This document shows, piece by piece, positions 1 to 6,951 of a stretch of 11,348 nucleotides of DNA. The first letter of the stretch is position 1. The number at the start of each line of letters is the position of its first letter. This DNA comes from Sphingomonas sp. (GTDB lineage: Bacteria > Pseudomonadota > Alphaproteobacteria > Sphingomonadales > Sphingomonadaceae), in contig JASLBO010000010.1 of the NCBI GenBank assembly GCA_030146605.1, positions 1-11,348 on the forward strand. Reading direction: 5' to 3'. Made by a program: the position numbers and the translations under genes. A model generated the notes under the pieces. That model was not told the origin of the DNA, ran no database searches, and saw only the letters and a list, made by a program, of their open reading frames with translations.

Positions 1-567
1 CTCGGCGTGGCGCAGGCGATCGGCAAGCGCGACCTCGTCCTCGACGTCACCGGGCGGCTGCGCGAACGCGAGCGGGTGCCAGATCTCTGGCTCTGCGCCG
101 CGCCGATCAAGAAGGGGCGCATCGACTGGGTGGTCGAGAAAGCCTGCGAACTCGGCGTCGCGCGGCTGGCGCCGGTGCTCACGCGGCGCGCGGTGGTCGA
201 CAAGCTCAATCTCGATCGGCTGCGCAGCCACATGATCGAGGCCGCCGAGCAATGCGGCCGAACCGCGCTTCCCGAGCTGGTCGAACCGGTCAAGCTGCCC
301 GCGATGCTGCGCGACTGGCCTGCCGGCCGCGCATTGTTCTTCGCCGACGAAACCGGGGGTGCCCCGGCACTCGAGGCAATGCGCGCGAACAGGGGCCCCG
401 GTGCGATTCTGGTGGGCCCGGAAGGCGGCTTCGACCCCGAGGAGCGCGAGGCGATCCGGGCGCATCCCGATGCAGTCGCGATAGCGCTGGGGCCGCGCAT
501 CCTGCGCGCCGAAACCGTCGCGGCGGCGGCGGTAAGTCTCTGGATGGGCGCGGCGGGCGATTGGTGA
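1..567 (+). CDS. rsmE: 16S rRNA (uracil1498-N3)-methyltransferase RsmE, 5'-truncated by window edge
   Basis: RsmE transfers a methyl group from S-adenosylmethionine to N3 of U1498 in the 16S rRNA of the small ribosomal subunit. The frame is open from base 1 (Leu-Gly before the first GTG at 7), so the gene starts outside the window. The 188 visible residues lack roughly 50-60 N-terminal residues, mainly the PUA-like RNA-binding part, judging from the usual family length of about 240-250. Visible SPOUT-fold signatures in order are KACELGV, the EAAEQCGR segment, the glycine-rich ILVGPEGGF loop, and the C-terminal LGPRILRAETVAAAA segment. The last two build the knotted SAM pocket. The gene ends with TGA at 565-567. 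It lies 58 nt before gshA on the same strand with no terminator visible between, so co-transcription is plausible. The GTG at 7 should not be taken as the real start. The family call is very secure. Confidence 0.95.
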   Translation, partial: LGVAQAIGKRDLVLDVTGRLRERERVPDLWLCAAPIKKGRIDWVVEKACELGVARLAPVLTRRAVVDKLNLDRLRSHMIEAAEQCGRTALPELVEPVKLPAMLRDWPAGRALFFADETGGAPALEAMRANRGPGAILVGPEGGFDPEEREAIRAHPDAVAIALGPRILRAETVAAAAVSLWMGAAGDW

Positions 568-613
568 CCGAACGGTATGAAAACGCCACTGGCGCCGGTC
601 ATCCAGCACAGGT

Positions 614-618
614 AAAGG
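614..618 (+). promoter_or_regulatory. Ribosome binding site of gshA
   Basis: AAAGG lies 7 nt before the ATG at 626 and supports that start. It sits in the short rsmE-gshA gap, where I see no separate promoter. Confidence 0.6.
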
Positions 619-625
619 CGCGCGG

Positions 626-2002
626 ATGAGCACGAAGACCGTTTCGAACAGCAACGCAGCGGTCATCGAGGACCGTGCTCAGCTGGTGGAATATTTCGCC
701 CGCGGCGAGAAACCCGCCGATCGCTGGCGCATCGGCACCGAGCACGAGAAATTCGTCTATTGGAAGACGCCCGACCACCGCGCGCCCAGCTATGAGGAGC
801 CCGGCGGCATCCATGCGCTGCTGATCGGCCTCACCCATTATGGCTGGAAGCCGGTTTATGAGGGCGACAACATCATCGCGCTCTCGGGCCCCGACGGCGC
901 GATCAGCCTCGAGCCCGCCGGCCAGTTCGAGCTATCCGGCGCCCCGCTCGAGAATCTCCACGAGACTTGCGCCGAGACCGGCCGCCATCTCGCACAGGTC
1001 AAGGAAGTCGGCGATCGTCTCGGCATCGGGTTCCTCGGCCTCGGCATGTGGCACGACAAGACCCGCGCCGAGCTGCCGATCATGCCCAAGGGGCGCTACG
1101 AGATCATGCTGCGCCACATGCCGCGCGTCGGCAGCCTCGGGCTCGACATGATGCTGCGGACCTGCACGATCCAGGTGAACCTCGATTATGGCTCCGAAGC
1201 CGATATGGCGAAGAAATTCCGCGTCGGCCTCGCGCTCCAGCCGCTCGCCACGGCATTGTTCGCCAATTCGCCCTTCACCGAGGGCAAGCCCAACGGCTTC
1301 CTCAGCTTCCGCAGCAATATCTGGTCGGACACCGATCCGGCGCGGACGGGCATGCTGCCGTTCGTCTTCGAGGACGGCTTCGGCTATGAGCGCTACACCG
1401 ATTACGCGCTCGATGTGCCGATGTACTTCGTCTACCGCGACGGCAAATATATCGACGCCGCGGGGCAGAGCTTCCGCGACTTCCTGAAGGGCGAATTGCC
1501 CGCTTATCCCGGGCACAAGCCGACGATCGACGATTGGGCCGATCACCTGTCGACCGCCTTCCCCGAAGTGCGGATGAAGCAGTTCCTCGAGATGCGCGGC
1601 GCCGATGGCGGCCGCTGGGGCCGGATTTGCGCGCTGCCTGCGCTCTGGGTCGGACTGCTCTACGACGATGCCGCGCTCGATGCGGCGTGGGAACTGGTCA
1701 AGGGCTGGTCGATGGACGAGCGCGAGGCGCTGCGCAGCGCAGTGCCCCGACTCGCACTCGACGCCCCGATCCCGGGCGGCGGCAAGCTGCGCGACATTGC
1801 CGGCGAAGTGCTCGACATCTCGGCGGCAGGGCTCAACGCCCGCGCCCGGCTCAATGCCTCGGGCGACAATGAGAGCGGCTTCCTCGACCCGCTGCGCGAG
1901 GTCGTCCGCACCGGCAAGGTGCCCGCACAGGTGCTGCTCGACCGGTTCAACGGCGACTGGGCCGGCGATATCACCCAGGTCTACGAAGAGGCGAAGTTCT
2001 GA
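626..2002 (+). CDS. gshA: Glutamate-cysteine ligase (proteobacterial/plant-type)
   Basis: This cytosolic enzyme joins L-glutamate and L-cysteine with ATP to give gamma-glutamylcysteine, the first and usually rate-limiting step of glutathione synthesis. The 458-residue protein matches the plant-like class found in alphaproteobacteria, not the gamma-proteobacterial E. coli class. Visible signatures are GTEHEKF (37-43), the SLEPAGQFELSGAP block (94-107, active-site region), MPKGRYEIMLRHM (153-165), QVNLDY (183-188), ANSPF (213-217) and RSNIW (229-233). Cys115, Cys180 and Cys335 are present. Plant homologues are redox-regulated through disulfides, but whether these residues act that way is not visible here. 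The ATG at 626 is preceded by AAAGG at a good distance. The gene follows rsmE by 58 nt, and its stop is 28 nt from a REP-like arm that may mark the 3' end of the transcript. Confidence 0.96.
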   Translation: MSTKTVSNSNAAVIEDRAQLVEYFARGEKPADRWRIGTEHEKFVYWKTPDHRAPSYEEPGGIHALLIGLTHYGWKPVYEGDNIIALSGPDGAISLEPAGQFELSGAPLENLHETCAETGRHLAQVKEVGDRLGIGFLGLGMWHDKTRAELPIMPKGRYEIMLRHMPRVGSLGLDMMLRTCTIQVNLDYGSEADMAKKFRVGLALQPLATALFANSPFTEGKPNGFLSFRSNIWSDTDPARTGMLPFVFEDGFGYERYTDYALDVPMYFVYRDGKYIDAAGQSFRDFLKGELPAYPGHKPTIDDWADHLSTAFPEVRMKQFLEMRGADGGRWGRICALPALWVGLLYDDAALDAAWELVKGWSMDEREALRSAVPRLALDAPIPGGGKLRDIAGEVLDISAAGLNARARLNASGDNESGFLDPLREVVRTGKVPAQVLLDRFNGDWAGDITQVYEEAKF

Positions 2003-2030
2003 CGCGAGGCGCGCGCGCAAACCAACATTT

Positions 2031-2139
2031 CGTCATCCCGGCCGAAGTGCCGGGATCCACTGTGCCGCCATCGAAAAGCAAGAGGCTCTAGCGGTTCGCC
2101 TGCGTCCCGGTGGACCCCGGCACTTCGGCCGGGGTGACG
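2031..2139. repeat. Inverted pair of REP-like palindromes (BIME-like)
   Basis: The left arm is 2031-2062 and the right arm 2108-2139. The right arm equals the reverse complement of the left at 29 of 32 positions. Each arm also contains its own small palindrome (CCGGC/GCCGG around CGAAGT or its complement). A 45-nt spacer separates the arms, and the whole could fold into one long hairpin or two small ones. It sits at the convergent junction of gshA and the minus-strand methyltransferase, a typical place for REP elements, where they can stabilise or end transcripts. There is no T-run, so it is not a classical intrinsic terminator. I recognise the motif as abundant in sphingomonad genomes; copy number cannot be tested here. 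Confidence 0.85.
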
Positions 2140-3422
2140 GTAGAGGTTAATCGCGCAAACAATCGCGGCACCGGCCCGTTGCGCGCCATCCACGCCGAAT
2201 ATTCCTGATATGCCGGATCGGCACCGAGATGACGCTCCTCCGTCCGCGCGCGCCAGTAATAGACGCCGCTGACGCACGCCATCACCGCGGCGTTGCGGAT
2301 CGCGTCGCTCCAGCCGGTGGTGGCGAGGAACGGCATGGTCGAGAGCCACCAGAACAGGTTCTTCGACAAATAGGCCGGGTGCCGCGTCCACGCATAGGGG
2401 CCATGCGTCAGCACCCCGCGATGCGTGAGGTTGGAGAAGCGGATCCCGAACGCGATCGTCGCCCAGGCGTAGATCGCGGTCAGCCCGACCAGCACGCCGC
2501 CGAGCACCGGCAACACCCACGGGTAATTGCCCAGCCAATAGGACCAGTCGGCGCTGCCCTCATGATAATCGAGCGGACCGCCCTGCCCCATCAGCAGGAA
2601 CGGCGGGTAGCAGATCAAGGCGGCGGTCCAGCCCGCCGCATAGGGATTGGCGGTACGGATATGCGAATCGAGCGGGCGGAAGGTGAGGATGTAGCCCGCA
2701 GTCGCGAACGCCACGTCGATCACGAACATGAAGGTGACCAGATACAGCGCCAGCTTGACCGGATCGCCCAGCGCCTCGCGCGGATCGATCGAGACGAACT
2801 CGGCAAATCCAGGCGGCACGATCGCGACCATGAAGGCGAGGAAGAACGCCTTCACTGCCCAGCTGCGCAGATGGTTGAAGATCGCCTCGCGGTCCCAGCC
2901 TTCCGCGCCCATCGCCCAGGCGCCGAGCGACCAGGCGCCGTCGCGCGGCTCGACCAGCTTTCGGTCGAGCCACAGCACATAGGGTATCGAGAGCAGGAAC
3001 AGGGCCGGCGCCACCGCGGTGAAGCACGACATCGCGAACGGATAATTGGCGTAGCGGGTCTCGCCCCAGACGCGGCCCAGCGCATAGATCGCGGCGATCG
3101 CCCCCCAGGTCAGCCACAGCCCGGTCAGCTTGGTCACCGACACGTCGAAGGTCTCGCGCCACGGCCGCTTCAGGTTCCAGTCGATCCCGGTCGAAGGGTT
3201 GCGATGCACCTTGTCGACGACGAGCGACCAGAGCACCATCGGCAGCGCGCAGGCAACAACGTTGACCAGGGCCGAGTAGGGCCCGCTCATGCCGAAGACG
3301 TGCGCGACGACCACCCACGCCGTCATTCCCGCCAGCCCGACGAAACCGACGGCATTGCTCACCGCCGAGCGCGGACGCTGATCGGCCTTGGCGCGAGCGG
3401 CCAGAGCGGGGTCGTGATACAT
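2088..3422 (-). CDS. Polytopic membrane methyltransferase, isoprenylcysteine/phospholipid methyltransferase-like
   Basis: The 444-residue inner-membrane protein has many hydrophobic segments, roughly at 22-42, 48-70, 100-116, 128-152, 188-210, 222-247, 262-280, 302-326, 353-369 and 376-390. The C-terminal third carries the ICMT/PEMT-type signature: GPYAWTRHPAYLSK (341-354, with the RHPxY core at 347-351) followed by RARTEERHLG (391-400). In this family these segments bind S-adenosylmethionine and methylate a membrane-embedded acceptor such as a lipid or a thiol. The real substrate is unknown; bacteria generally lack prenylated CaaX proteins. The N-terminal ~300 residues are an extra membrane region beyond the minimal ICMT core. 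No clear Shine-Dalgarno precedes the ATG at 3422. The last ~13 residues (TVTPAEVPGSTGT, 428-440) are read from the REP-like right arm, so the native C-terminus has probably been replaced. The gene is divergent from the M61 peptidase and convergent with gshA. Confidence 0.8.
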   Translation of the reverse strand: MYHDPALAARAKADQRPRSAVSNAVGFVGLAGMTAWVVVAHVFGMSGPYSALVNVVACALPMVLWSLVVDKVHRNPSTGIDWNLKRPWRETFDVSVTKLTGLWLTWGAIAAIYALGRVWGETRYANYPFAMSCFTAVAPALFLLSIPYVLWLDRKLVEPRDGAWSLGAWAMGAEGWDREAIFNHLRSWAVKAFFLAFMVAIVPPGFAEFVSIDPREALGDPVKLALYLVTFMFVIDVAFATAGYILTFRPLDSHIRTANPYAAGWTAALICYPPFLLMGQGGPLDYHEGSADWSYWLGNYPWVLPVLGGVLVGLTAIYAWATIAFGIRFSNLTHRGVLTHGPYAWTRHPAYLSKNLFWWLSTMPFLATTGWSDAIRNAAVMACVSGVYYWRARTEERHLGADPAYQEYSAWMARNGPVPRLFARLTSTVTPAEVPGSTGTQANR

Positions 3423-3523
3423 GGCCGAAACATCTAGCCCGCAATGGTTAGGGACCGGTGAAGGATAAGCCCGCCCTTTACCTCCCGCATTTCAACGGCC
3501 TAAGAGCCGTCATCCCTTCCGAT

Positions 3524-3527
3524 GAGG
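3524..3527 (+). promoter_or_regulatory. Ribosome binding site deciding the M61 peptidase start
   Basis: GAGG at 3524-3527 is 9 nt before the ATG at 3537 and overlaps an in-frame upstream ATG at 3522. Nothing resembling a Shine-Dalgarno precedes 3522, so 3537 is the better start. It also gives a cleaner signal peptide. Confidence 0.55.
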
Positions 3528-3536
3528 TTGCCCTCG

Positions 3537-5423
3537 ATGCTTCGCGCGCTGTCACTTGCCGTTCTTCTCGCCACGACTTCCGCCGCTGCCGCCCAGAACT
3601 CCGCGCCGCAGCCGGTCCCGATCGTCGATACGATCCCCGAAGCGCGCGACGTGGCCTATCCCGGCACGATGCTGCTCGACATCGATGCCACCGATACCCA
3701 GCGCGGCATCTTCCGGGTCAGGCAGACCATCCCCGTCGCGAAGAGCGGCCATATGGTATTGCTCTATCCCAAATGGCTCCAGGGCAAGCACGGCCCGCGC
3801 GGCGAGATCGAGAAGCTCACCGGCCTGCAGATCAGCGCCAACGGCAAGCGCCTGCAATGGAAGCGCGATTCCGTAGACGTCTTCGCCTTCCATATCGACG
3901 TGCCGGGCGGCGCGAAGAAGCTCGATCTCGAATTCCAGTTCGCCTCGGCGACCGTGTCCGATCAGGGCCGCGTCGTCATGACTCCGGCGATGATGAGCCT
4001 CCAGTTCAATTCGATGAGCCTCTATCCGGCCGGCTATTATGTCCGCCGCGTGCCCGTGCAGGCGCGCGTGAAATATCCCGAAGGCTGGTCCGCCGCCTCG
4101 GGCCTGCCTTCCAGGGCGACCGGATCGACCTACGCCTATGAAAAGACCAATTACGAAGTGCTGGTCGATTCGCCGGTGCTCGCGGGCCGCTATTACCGGC
4201 CGTTCGCGCTCAGCCCGCGCGTGACGCTCGACGTCTTTGCCGACAGCCCCGAGGAACTCGAGGCCAAGCCCGAGCAGATCGAGGCACACAAGCGCCTCGT
4301 CGATCAGACGGTCAGGACGATGGGGTCGCAGCCCTACGACCACTACCACTTCCTGCTCTCGATCAGCGACGAGCTCGGCGGGATCGGGCTCGAGCATCAC
4401 CGCAGCTCGGAGAACGGCGTCAAGCCGGGCTATTTCGTCAAATGGGACGAAAACCCCACCGGCCGCAACCTGCTGCCGCACGAGTTCACGCATAGCTGGG
4501 ACGGCAAATATCGCCGCGGCGCCGATCTCTGGGCGCCCGATTACCGCACGCCCACGCGCGGCTCGCTATTGTGGGTCTATGAGGGCCAGACCCAGTTCTG
4601 GGGCTATGTCTTCCAGGCGCGCTCGGGGCTGGTGAGCAAGAACGACACGCTCGAATCCTATGCGTCGATCATGGCGAACCTCGACAATCGCAAGGCGCGC
4701 GAATGGCGGCCGATGGGCGACACCACCAACGATCCGGTGATCTCCGCGCGCGCCCCCAAGGGCTGGGTCAGCTGGCAGCGCTCGGAGGACTATTACAACG
4801 AGGGCCTGCTGATCTGGATGGAGGTCGATTCGATCCTGCGCGAGCAATCGAAGGGCACCAAATCGATCGACGATTTCGCCCGCGCCTTCTTCTACGGCCG
4901 CGACGGCGACTATGGCGAAGTGACCTACACTTTCGACGACGTCGTCCGCACGCTCAACACCATCCAGCCCTACGACTGGCGCACCCTGCTCGACCAGCGC
5001 GTCAACCACGTGTCGCAGCGCGCGCCGCTCGCCGGGTTCGAACGCAACGGCTACAAGCTCGTCTATACCGAGGAGCCCAACAAGGCGACGCCCAAGGCCA
5101 CGGTGGATCTCGCTTACTCGCTCGGGCTGACGCTGGGCGCCAAGGGCATCACCACGGTAGCGTGGGACAGCCCGGCTTTCGAGGCCGGCATCGACCTCGG
5201 CGACGAGATCGTCGCGGTCAACGGCCGCTGCTATACCGGCGACCGGCTCAAGCAGGCAGTCAAGGACGCGAAGGGATCGAAGGACCCGATCAAATTGCTG
5301 CTGAAGAGCGGCGATCGTTTCCGCGATGTTGCCATCGACTATCATGGCGGGCTTCGCTATCCGCACCTCGTGAAGACAGCCCCGGGAGAGGCTGGCCTAG
5401 ACAAGCTGCTCCAGCCCCGCTGA
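3537..5423 (+). CDS. Secreted M61-family metallopeptidase (glycyl aminopeptidase-like) with C-terminal PDZ domain
   Basis: This is a zinc-dependent peptidase predicted to act in the periplasm or outside the cell; the family includes Sphingomonas glycyl aminopeptidase, which removes N-terminal Gly/Ala. From the ATG at 3537 the protein is 628 residues (633 from the alternative ATG at 3522). Residues 1-20 form a signal peptide: a short basic N-region, a Leu/Ala/Val core and an Ala-rich cleavage site before QNSAPQ. The N-terminal half is the beta-rich M61 domain. The catalytic part shows GGIGLEHHRSS (~282-292), the zinc motif HEFTH (315-319) and the third-ligand glutamate in VYEGQTQFWG (Glu349). 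A PDZ domain spans about 528-605, with the LGLTLGAKG and SPAFEAGIDLGDEIVAVNGR segments. All catalytic residues are present, so it should be active. ppa follows 35 nt downstream on the same strand. Confidence 0.93.
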   Translation: MLRALSLAVLLATTSAAAAQNSAPQPVPIVDTIPEARDVAYPGTMLLDIDATDTQRGIFRVRQTIPVAKSGHMVLLYPKWLQGKHGPRGEIEKLTGLQISANGKRLQWKRDSVDVFAFHIDVPGGAKKLDLEFQFASATVSDQGRVVMTPAMMSLQFNSMSLYPAGYYVRRVPVQARVKYPEGWSAASGLPSRATGSTYAYEKTNYEVLVDSPVLAGRYYRPFALSPRVTLDVFADSPEELEAKPEQIEAHKRLVDQTVRTMGSQPYDHYHFLLSISDELGGIGLEHHRSSENGVKPGYFVKWDENPTGRNLLPHEFTHSWDGKYRRGADLWAPDYRTPTRGSLLWVYEGQTQFWGYVFQARSGLVSKNDTLESYASIMANLDNRKAREWRPMGDTTNDPVISARAPKGWVSWQRSEDYYNEGLLIWMEVDSILREQSKGTKSIDDFARAFFYGRDGDYGEVTYTFDDVVRTLNTIQPYDWRTLLDQRVNHVSQRAPLAGFERNGYKLVYTEEPNKATPKATVDLAYSLGLTLGAKGITTVAWDSPAFEAGIDLGDEIVAVNGRCYTGDRLKQAVKDAKGSKDPIKLLLKSGDRFRDVAIDYHGGLRYPHLVKTAPGEAGLDKLLQPR

Positions 5424-5431
5424 GACGGGGC
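5414..5431 (+). other. Small GC hairpin over the M61 peptidase stop codon
   Basis: GCCCCG (5414-5419) pairs with CGGGGC (5426-5431) around a 6-nt loop that contains the TGA stop. No T-run follows, so it is not a classical terminator. It might act as a processing or attenuation site between the peptidase gene and ppa, or it may be a chance product of high GC. Confidence 0.3.
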
Positions 5432-5448
5432 GGAAACGCCAACCAAGC

Positions 5449-5452
5449 AAGG
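5449..5452 (+). promoter_or_regulatory. Ribosome binding site of ppa
   Basis: AAGG lies 6 nt before the ATG at 5459. It matters because the ppa reading frame is open far upstream (to 4703), and this site together with the family length fixes the true start. Confidence 0.6.
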
Positions 5453-5458
5453 TCCCAA

Positions 5459-6043
5459 ATGCGTATCGACTTGATTTCGGTCGGCGATAATCCGCCGCAT
5501 ACCCTTAACGTCATCATCGAAGTGCCGACCGGCGGCGAGCCCGTGAAATATGAGTTCGACAAGGCCAGCGGTGCGCTGTTCGTCGATCGCATCCTCCACA
5601 CGCCGATGCGCTATCCGGCCAATTACGGCTTCGTGCCGCACACGCTTTCGCCCGACGGCGATCCGCTCGACGCTTTGGTGATCGCCCGCTCGCCGTTCAT
5701 CCCCGGCTGCGTCGTCCGCGCGCGCCCGATCGCGGTGCTCAACCTCGAGGACGAGGCCGGCGGCGACGAGAAACTGGTCTGCGTCCCCGATGACAAGACC
5801 TTCCCTTATTATTCGGACATCGAGGAAAAGGACGATCTGCCCAGCATCGTGATGGAGCAGATCGAGCACTTCTTCACCCATTATAAGGACCTCGAGAAGA
5901 AGAAGTGGGTGCGCGTCGGCACCTGGGGCGGCGCCGATGACGCCCGCCGCATTACGCTCGAGGCAATCGAGCGCTACAATCAGGACAAGAAGGCCGCGAA
6001 GGACTCGGTGGACCAGACCGGCGTAGACGCGCCGCAGGGCTGA
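5459..6043 (+). CDS. ppa: Inorganic pyrophosphatase, family I (soluble)
   Basis: This cytosolic Mg2+-dependent enzyme hydrolyses pyrophosphate to two phosphates, pulling biosynthetic reactions (nucleic acid, protein, isoprenoid) forward. The 194-residue protein has the family length plus a short charged C-terminal tail. The signature DGDPLDA (66-72) supplies Asp66, Asp68 and Asp71. The other active-site residues line up with E. coli PPase at a constant +1 offset: Glu21, Lys30, Glu32, Arg44, Tyr56, Asp98, Asp103, Lys105, Tyr142 and Lys143. The ATG at 5459 is chosen because it has an AAGG site and matches the family N-terminus (MRIDLISVG). The gene follows the M61 peptidase by 35 nt and may be partly co-transcribed, although an essential gene like this probably also has its own promoter. 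The repeat at 6061 lies just after its stop. Confidence 0.97.
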   Translation: MRIDLISVGDNPPHTLNVIIEVPTGGEPVKYEFDKASGALFVDRILHTPMRYPANYGFVPHTLSPDGDPLDALVIARSPFIPGCVVRARPIAVLNLEDEAGGDEKLVCVPDDKTFPYYSDIEEKDDLPSIVMEQIEHFFTHYKDLEKKKWVRVGTWGGADDARRITLEAIERYNQDKKAAKDSVDQTGVDAPQG

Positions 6044-6060
6044 CCTTCGAGCGATTCAAT

Positions 6061-6109
6061 CCTCCCTCGCGCAGCGGGGGAGGTGGCGCCGAAGGCGACG
6101 GAGGGGGCG
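6061..6109. repeat. Sphingomonad-type intergenic palindromic repeat
   Basis: A first hairpin pairs CCTCCC (6061-6066) with GGGAGG (6078-6083). A second pairs CGCC (6087-6090) with GGCG (6094-6097) around GAA, followed by a G-rich tail (GGAGGGGGC). I recognise this two-hairpin pattern as a common dispersed element in sphingomonads. It lies 17 nt after the ppa stop and could protect or end the ppa transcript. No T-run follows. The rest of the 123-bp ppa-DUF1345 gap shows no clear promoter. Confidence 0.65.
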
Positions 6110-6166
6110 CGGCCACAGGCGATACGCCGCCTTGGTCCCCACACCGCCGCGCGCTAGGCTGCACCG

Positions 6167-6811
6167 ATGACACAGCCTCCCCAACGCGGCATCGGCAATC
6201 TGCTCGCGCCGCCGCGCTTCCTGCTGTTCCTCGCCGCCACCGCAATCGCCGCGTTCCTCGCGATCCCGGCATTTGGCACCCGCACCGGCGTGATGATCGG
6301 GTTCGACGCGGGCGCGATCGTGTTCCTGCTGGCGGCGCTGCCGCTGCTCGGGCACCGCTCGGATGACATGCGTCGCTCGGCGAGCCGCAACGACGCCAAC
6401 CGGTTGCTGCTGCTGTTCCTCACCCTTGCGGTGAGCCTCGTCGTCCTCGTCGCGGTCGCCAGCGAGTTGATGCAGGGCGAATCACCAGATGGACGATCGA
6501 TCGGGCTGATCGTCGGCACGCTCGCGCTCTGCTGGGTGTTCAGCAACACCATCTACGCGCTGCACTACGCCCATCTCTACTATCGCGCCGGCAAAGACGG
6601 CGATGCGGGCGGTCTCCAATTCCCCGAGGCCCCGGGGCCCGATTATTGGGACTTCGTCTATTTCGCCTTCTGTCTCGGCATGACCTTCCAGACCAGCGAC
6701 GTGACGGTCACCGACCGGGCCTTGCGCAAAGTCGTGACGCTGCACTGCCTCGCGGCATTCGTGTTCAACCTCGGCATCGTGGCGTTCACGATCAACGTGC
6801 TGGGGGGTTAA
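6167..6811 (+). CDS. DUF1345 family inner-membrane protein
   Basis: The 214-residue protein has about five hydrophobic segments, near 19-37, 41-60, 78-98, 111-130 and 190-211, with a further semi-hydrophobic stretch around 160-175. DUF1345 hallmarks are visible: FSNTIYALHYAHLYY (about 124-138) and the acidic/aromatic DYWDFVYFAFCLGMTFQTSDVTVT region (about 158-182), followed by R-x-x-V-T-L-H. No biochemical function is established for the family, and none should be inferred from context. The ATG at 6167 has only a weak AGG eight bases upstream. The gene stands alone between two unrelated palindromic repeats. The short Gly-Gly C-terminus ends at TAA, 8 nt before the next repeat. The family assignment is from memory of these motifs but is fairly distinctive. 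Confidence 0.85.
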   Translation: MTQPPQRGIGNLLAPPRFLLFLAATAIAAFLAIPAFGTRTGVMIGFDAGAIVFLLAALPLLGHRSDDMRRSASRNDANRLLLLFLTLAVSLVVLVAVASELMQGESPDGRSIGLIVGTLALCWVFSNTIYALHYAHLYYRAGKDGDAGGLQFPEAPGPDYWDFVYFAFCLGMTFQTSDVTVTDRALRKVVTLHCLAAFVFNLGIVAFTINVLGG

Positions 6812-6819
6812 GGCAAAGC

Positions 6820-6949
6820 TCCTTCTCCCCTTGTGGGAGAAGGAAGGGCCCGCGCCTGAGGCGTGGGAAGGTTGAGGGGGACGTTGGGTGAGACCTCACC
6901 CTTCCGCCGATTTCATCGGCTCGCTCCCTCTCCCACAAGGGGAGAGGGG
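6820..6949. repeat. Multi-hairpin intergenic repeat with inverted terminal palindromes
   Basis: The outer arms are each perfect hairpins. CCTTCTCCC (6821-6829) pairs with GGGAGAAGG (6835-6843), and CCCTCTCCC (6926-6934) pairs with GGGAGAGGG (6940-6948). The two arms are inverted copies of each other, 21 of 23 matching. Between them are further palindromes: a stem around 6850-6866, GGGTGA/TCACCC (6886-6901), and GCCGAT/ATCGGC (6906-6920). The element fills the whole gap between the convergent DUF1345 and tfoX-like genes, stopping 2 nt from the latter's stop codon. It resembles a widespread sphingomonad/caulobacter intergenic element. Either arm could act as a bidirectional, T-less terminator or RNA stabiliser. 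Confidence 0.85.
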
Positions 6950-6951
6950 AT

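Noticed and set aside
932..2020. 362-codon minus-strand open frame opposite gshA
   Set aside because: This is an antisense shadow in a high-GC gene. gshA has full family motifs on the plus strand.
2229..3437. 402-codon open frame on the plus strand opposite the membrane methyltransferase
   Set aside because: It is Arg/Asp/His-rich shadow coding of a GC-rich gene with no recognisable domain; the minus-strand protein has clear membrane segments and family motifs.
3522..3524. Upstream ATG as start of the M61 peptidase
   Set aside because: It has no ribosome site and adds residues in front of a good signal peptide; the ATG at 3537 has GAGG 9 nt upstream. The difference is five residues and not fully settled.
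3423..3536. Possible divergent promoter between the membrane methyltransferase and the M61 peptidase
   Set aside because: A TTTACC...TAAGAG pair with about 18-nt spacing can be picked out on the plus strand, but neither box is close to consensus; a promoter must be near here, yet I cannot place it.
3458..4141. 227-codon plus-strand open frame overlapping the start of the M61 peptidase gene
   Set aside because: Arg-rich, out of frame with the peptidase, no signal or domain.
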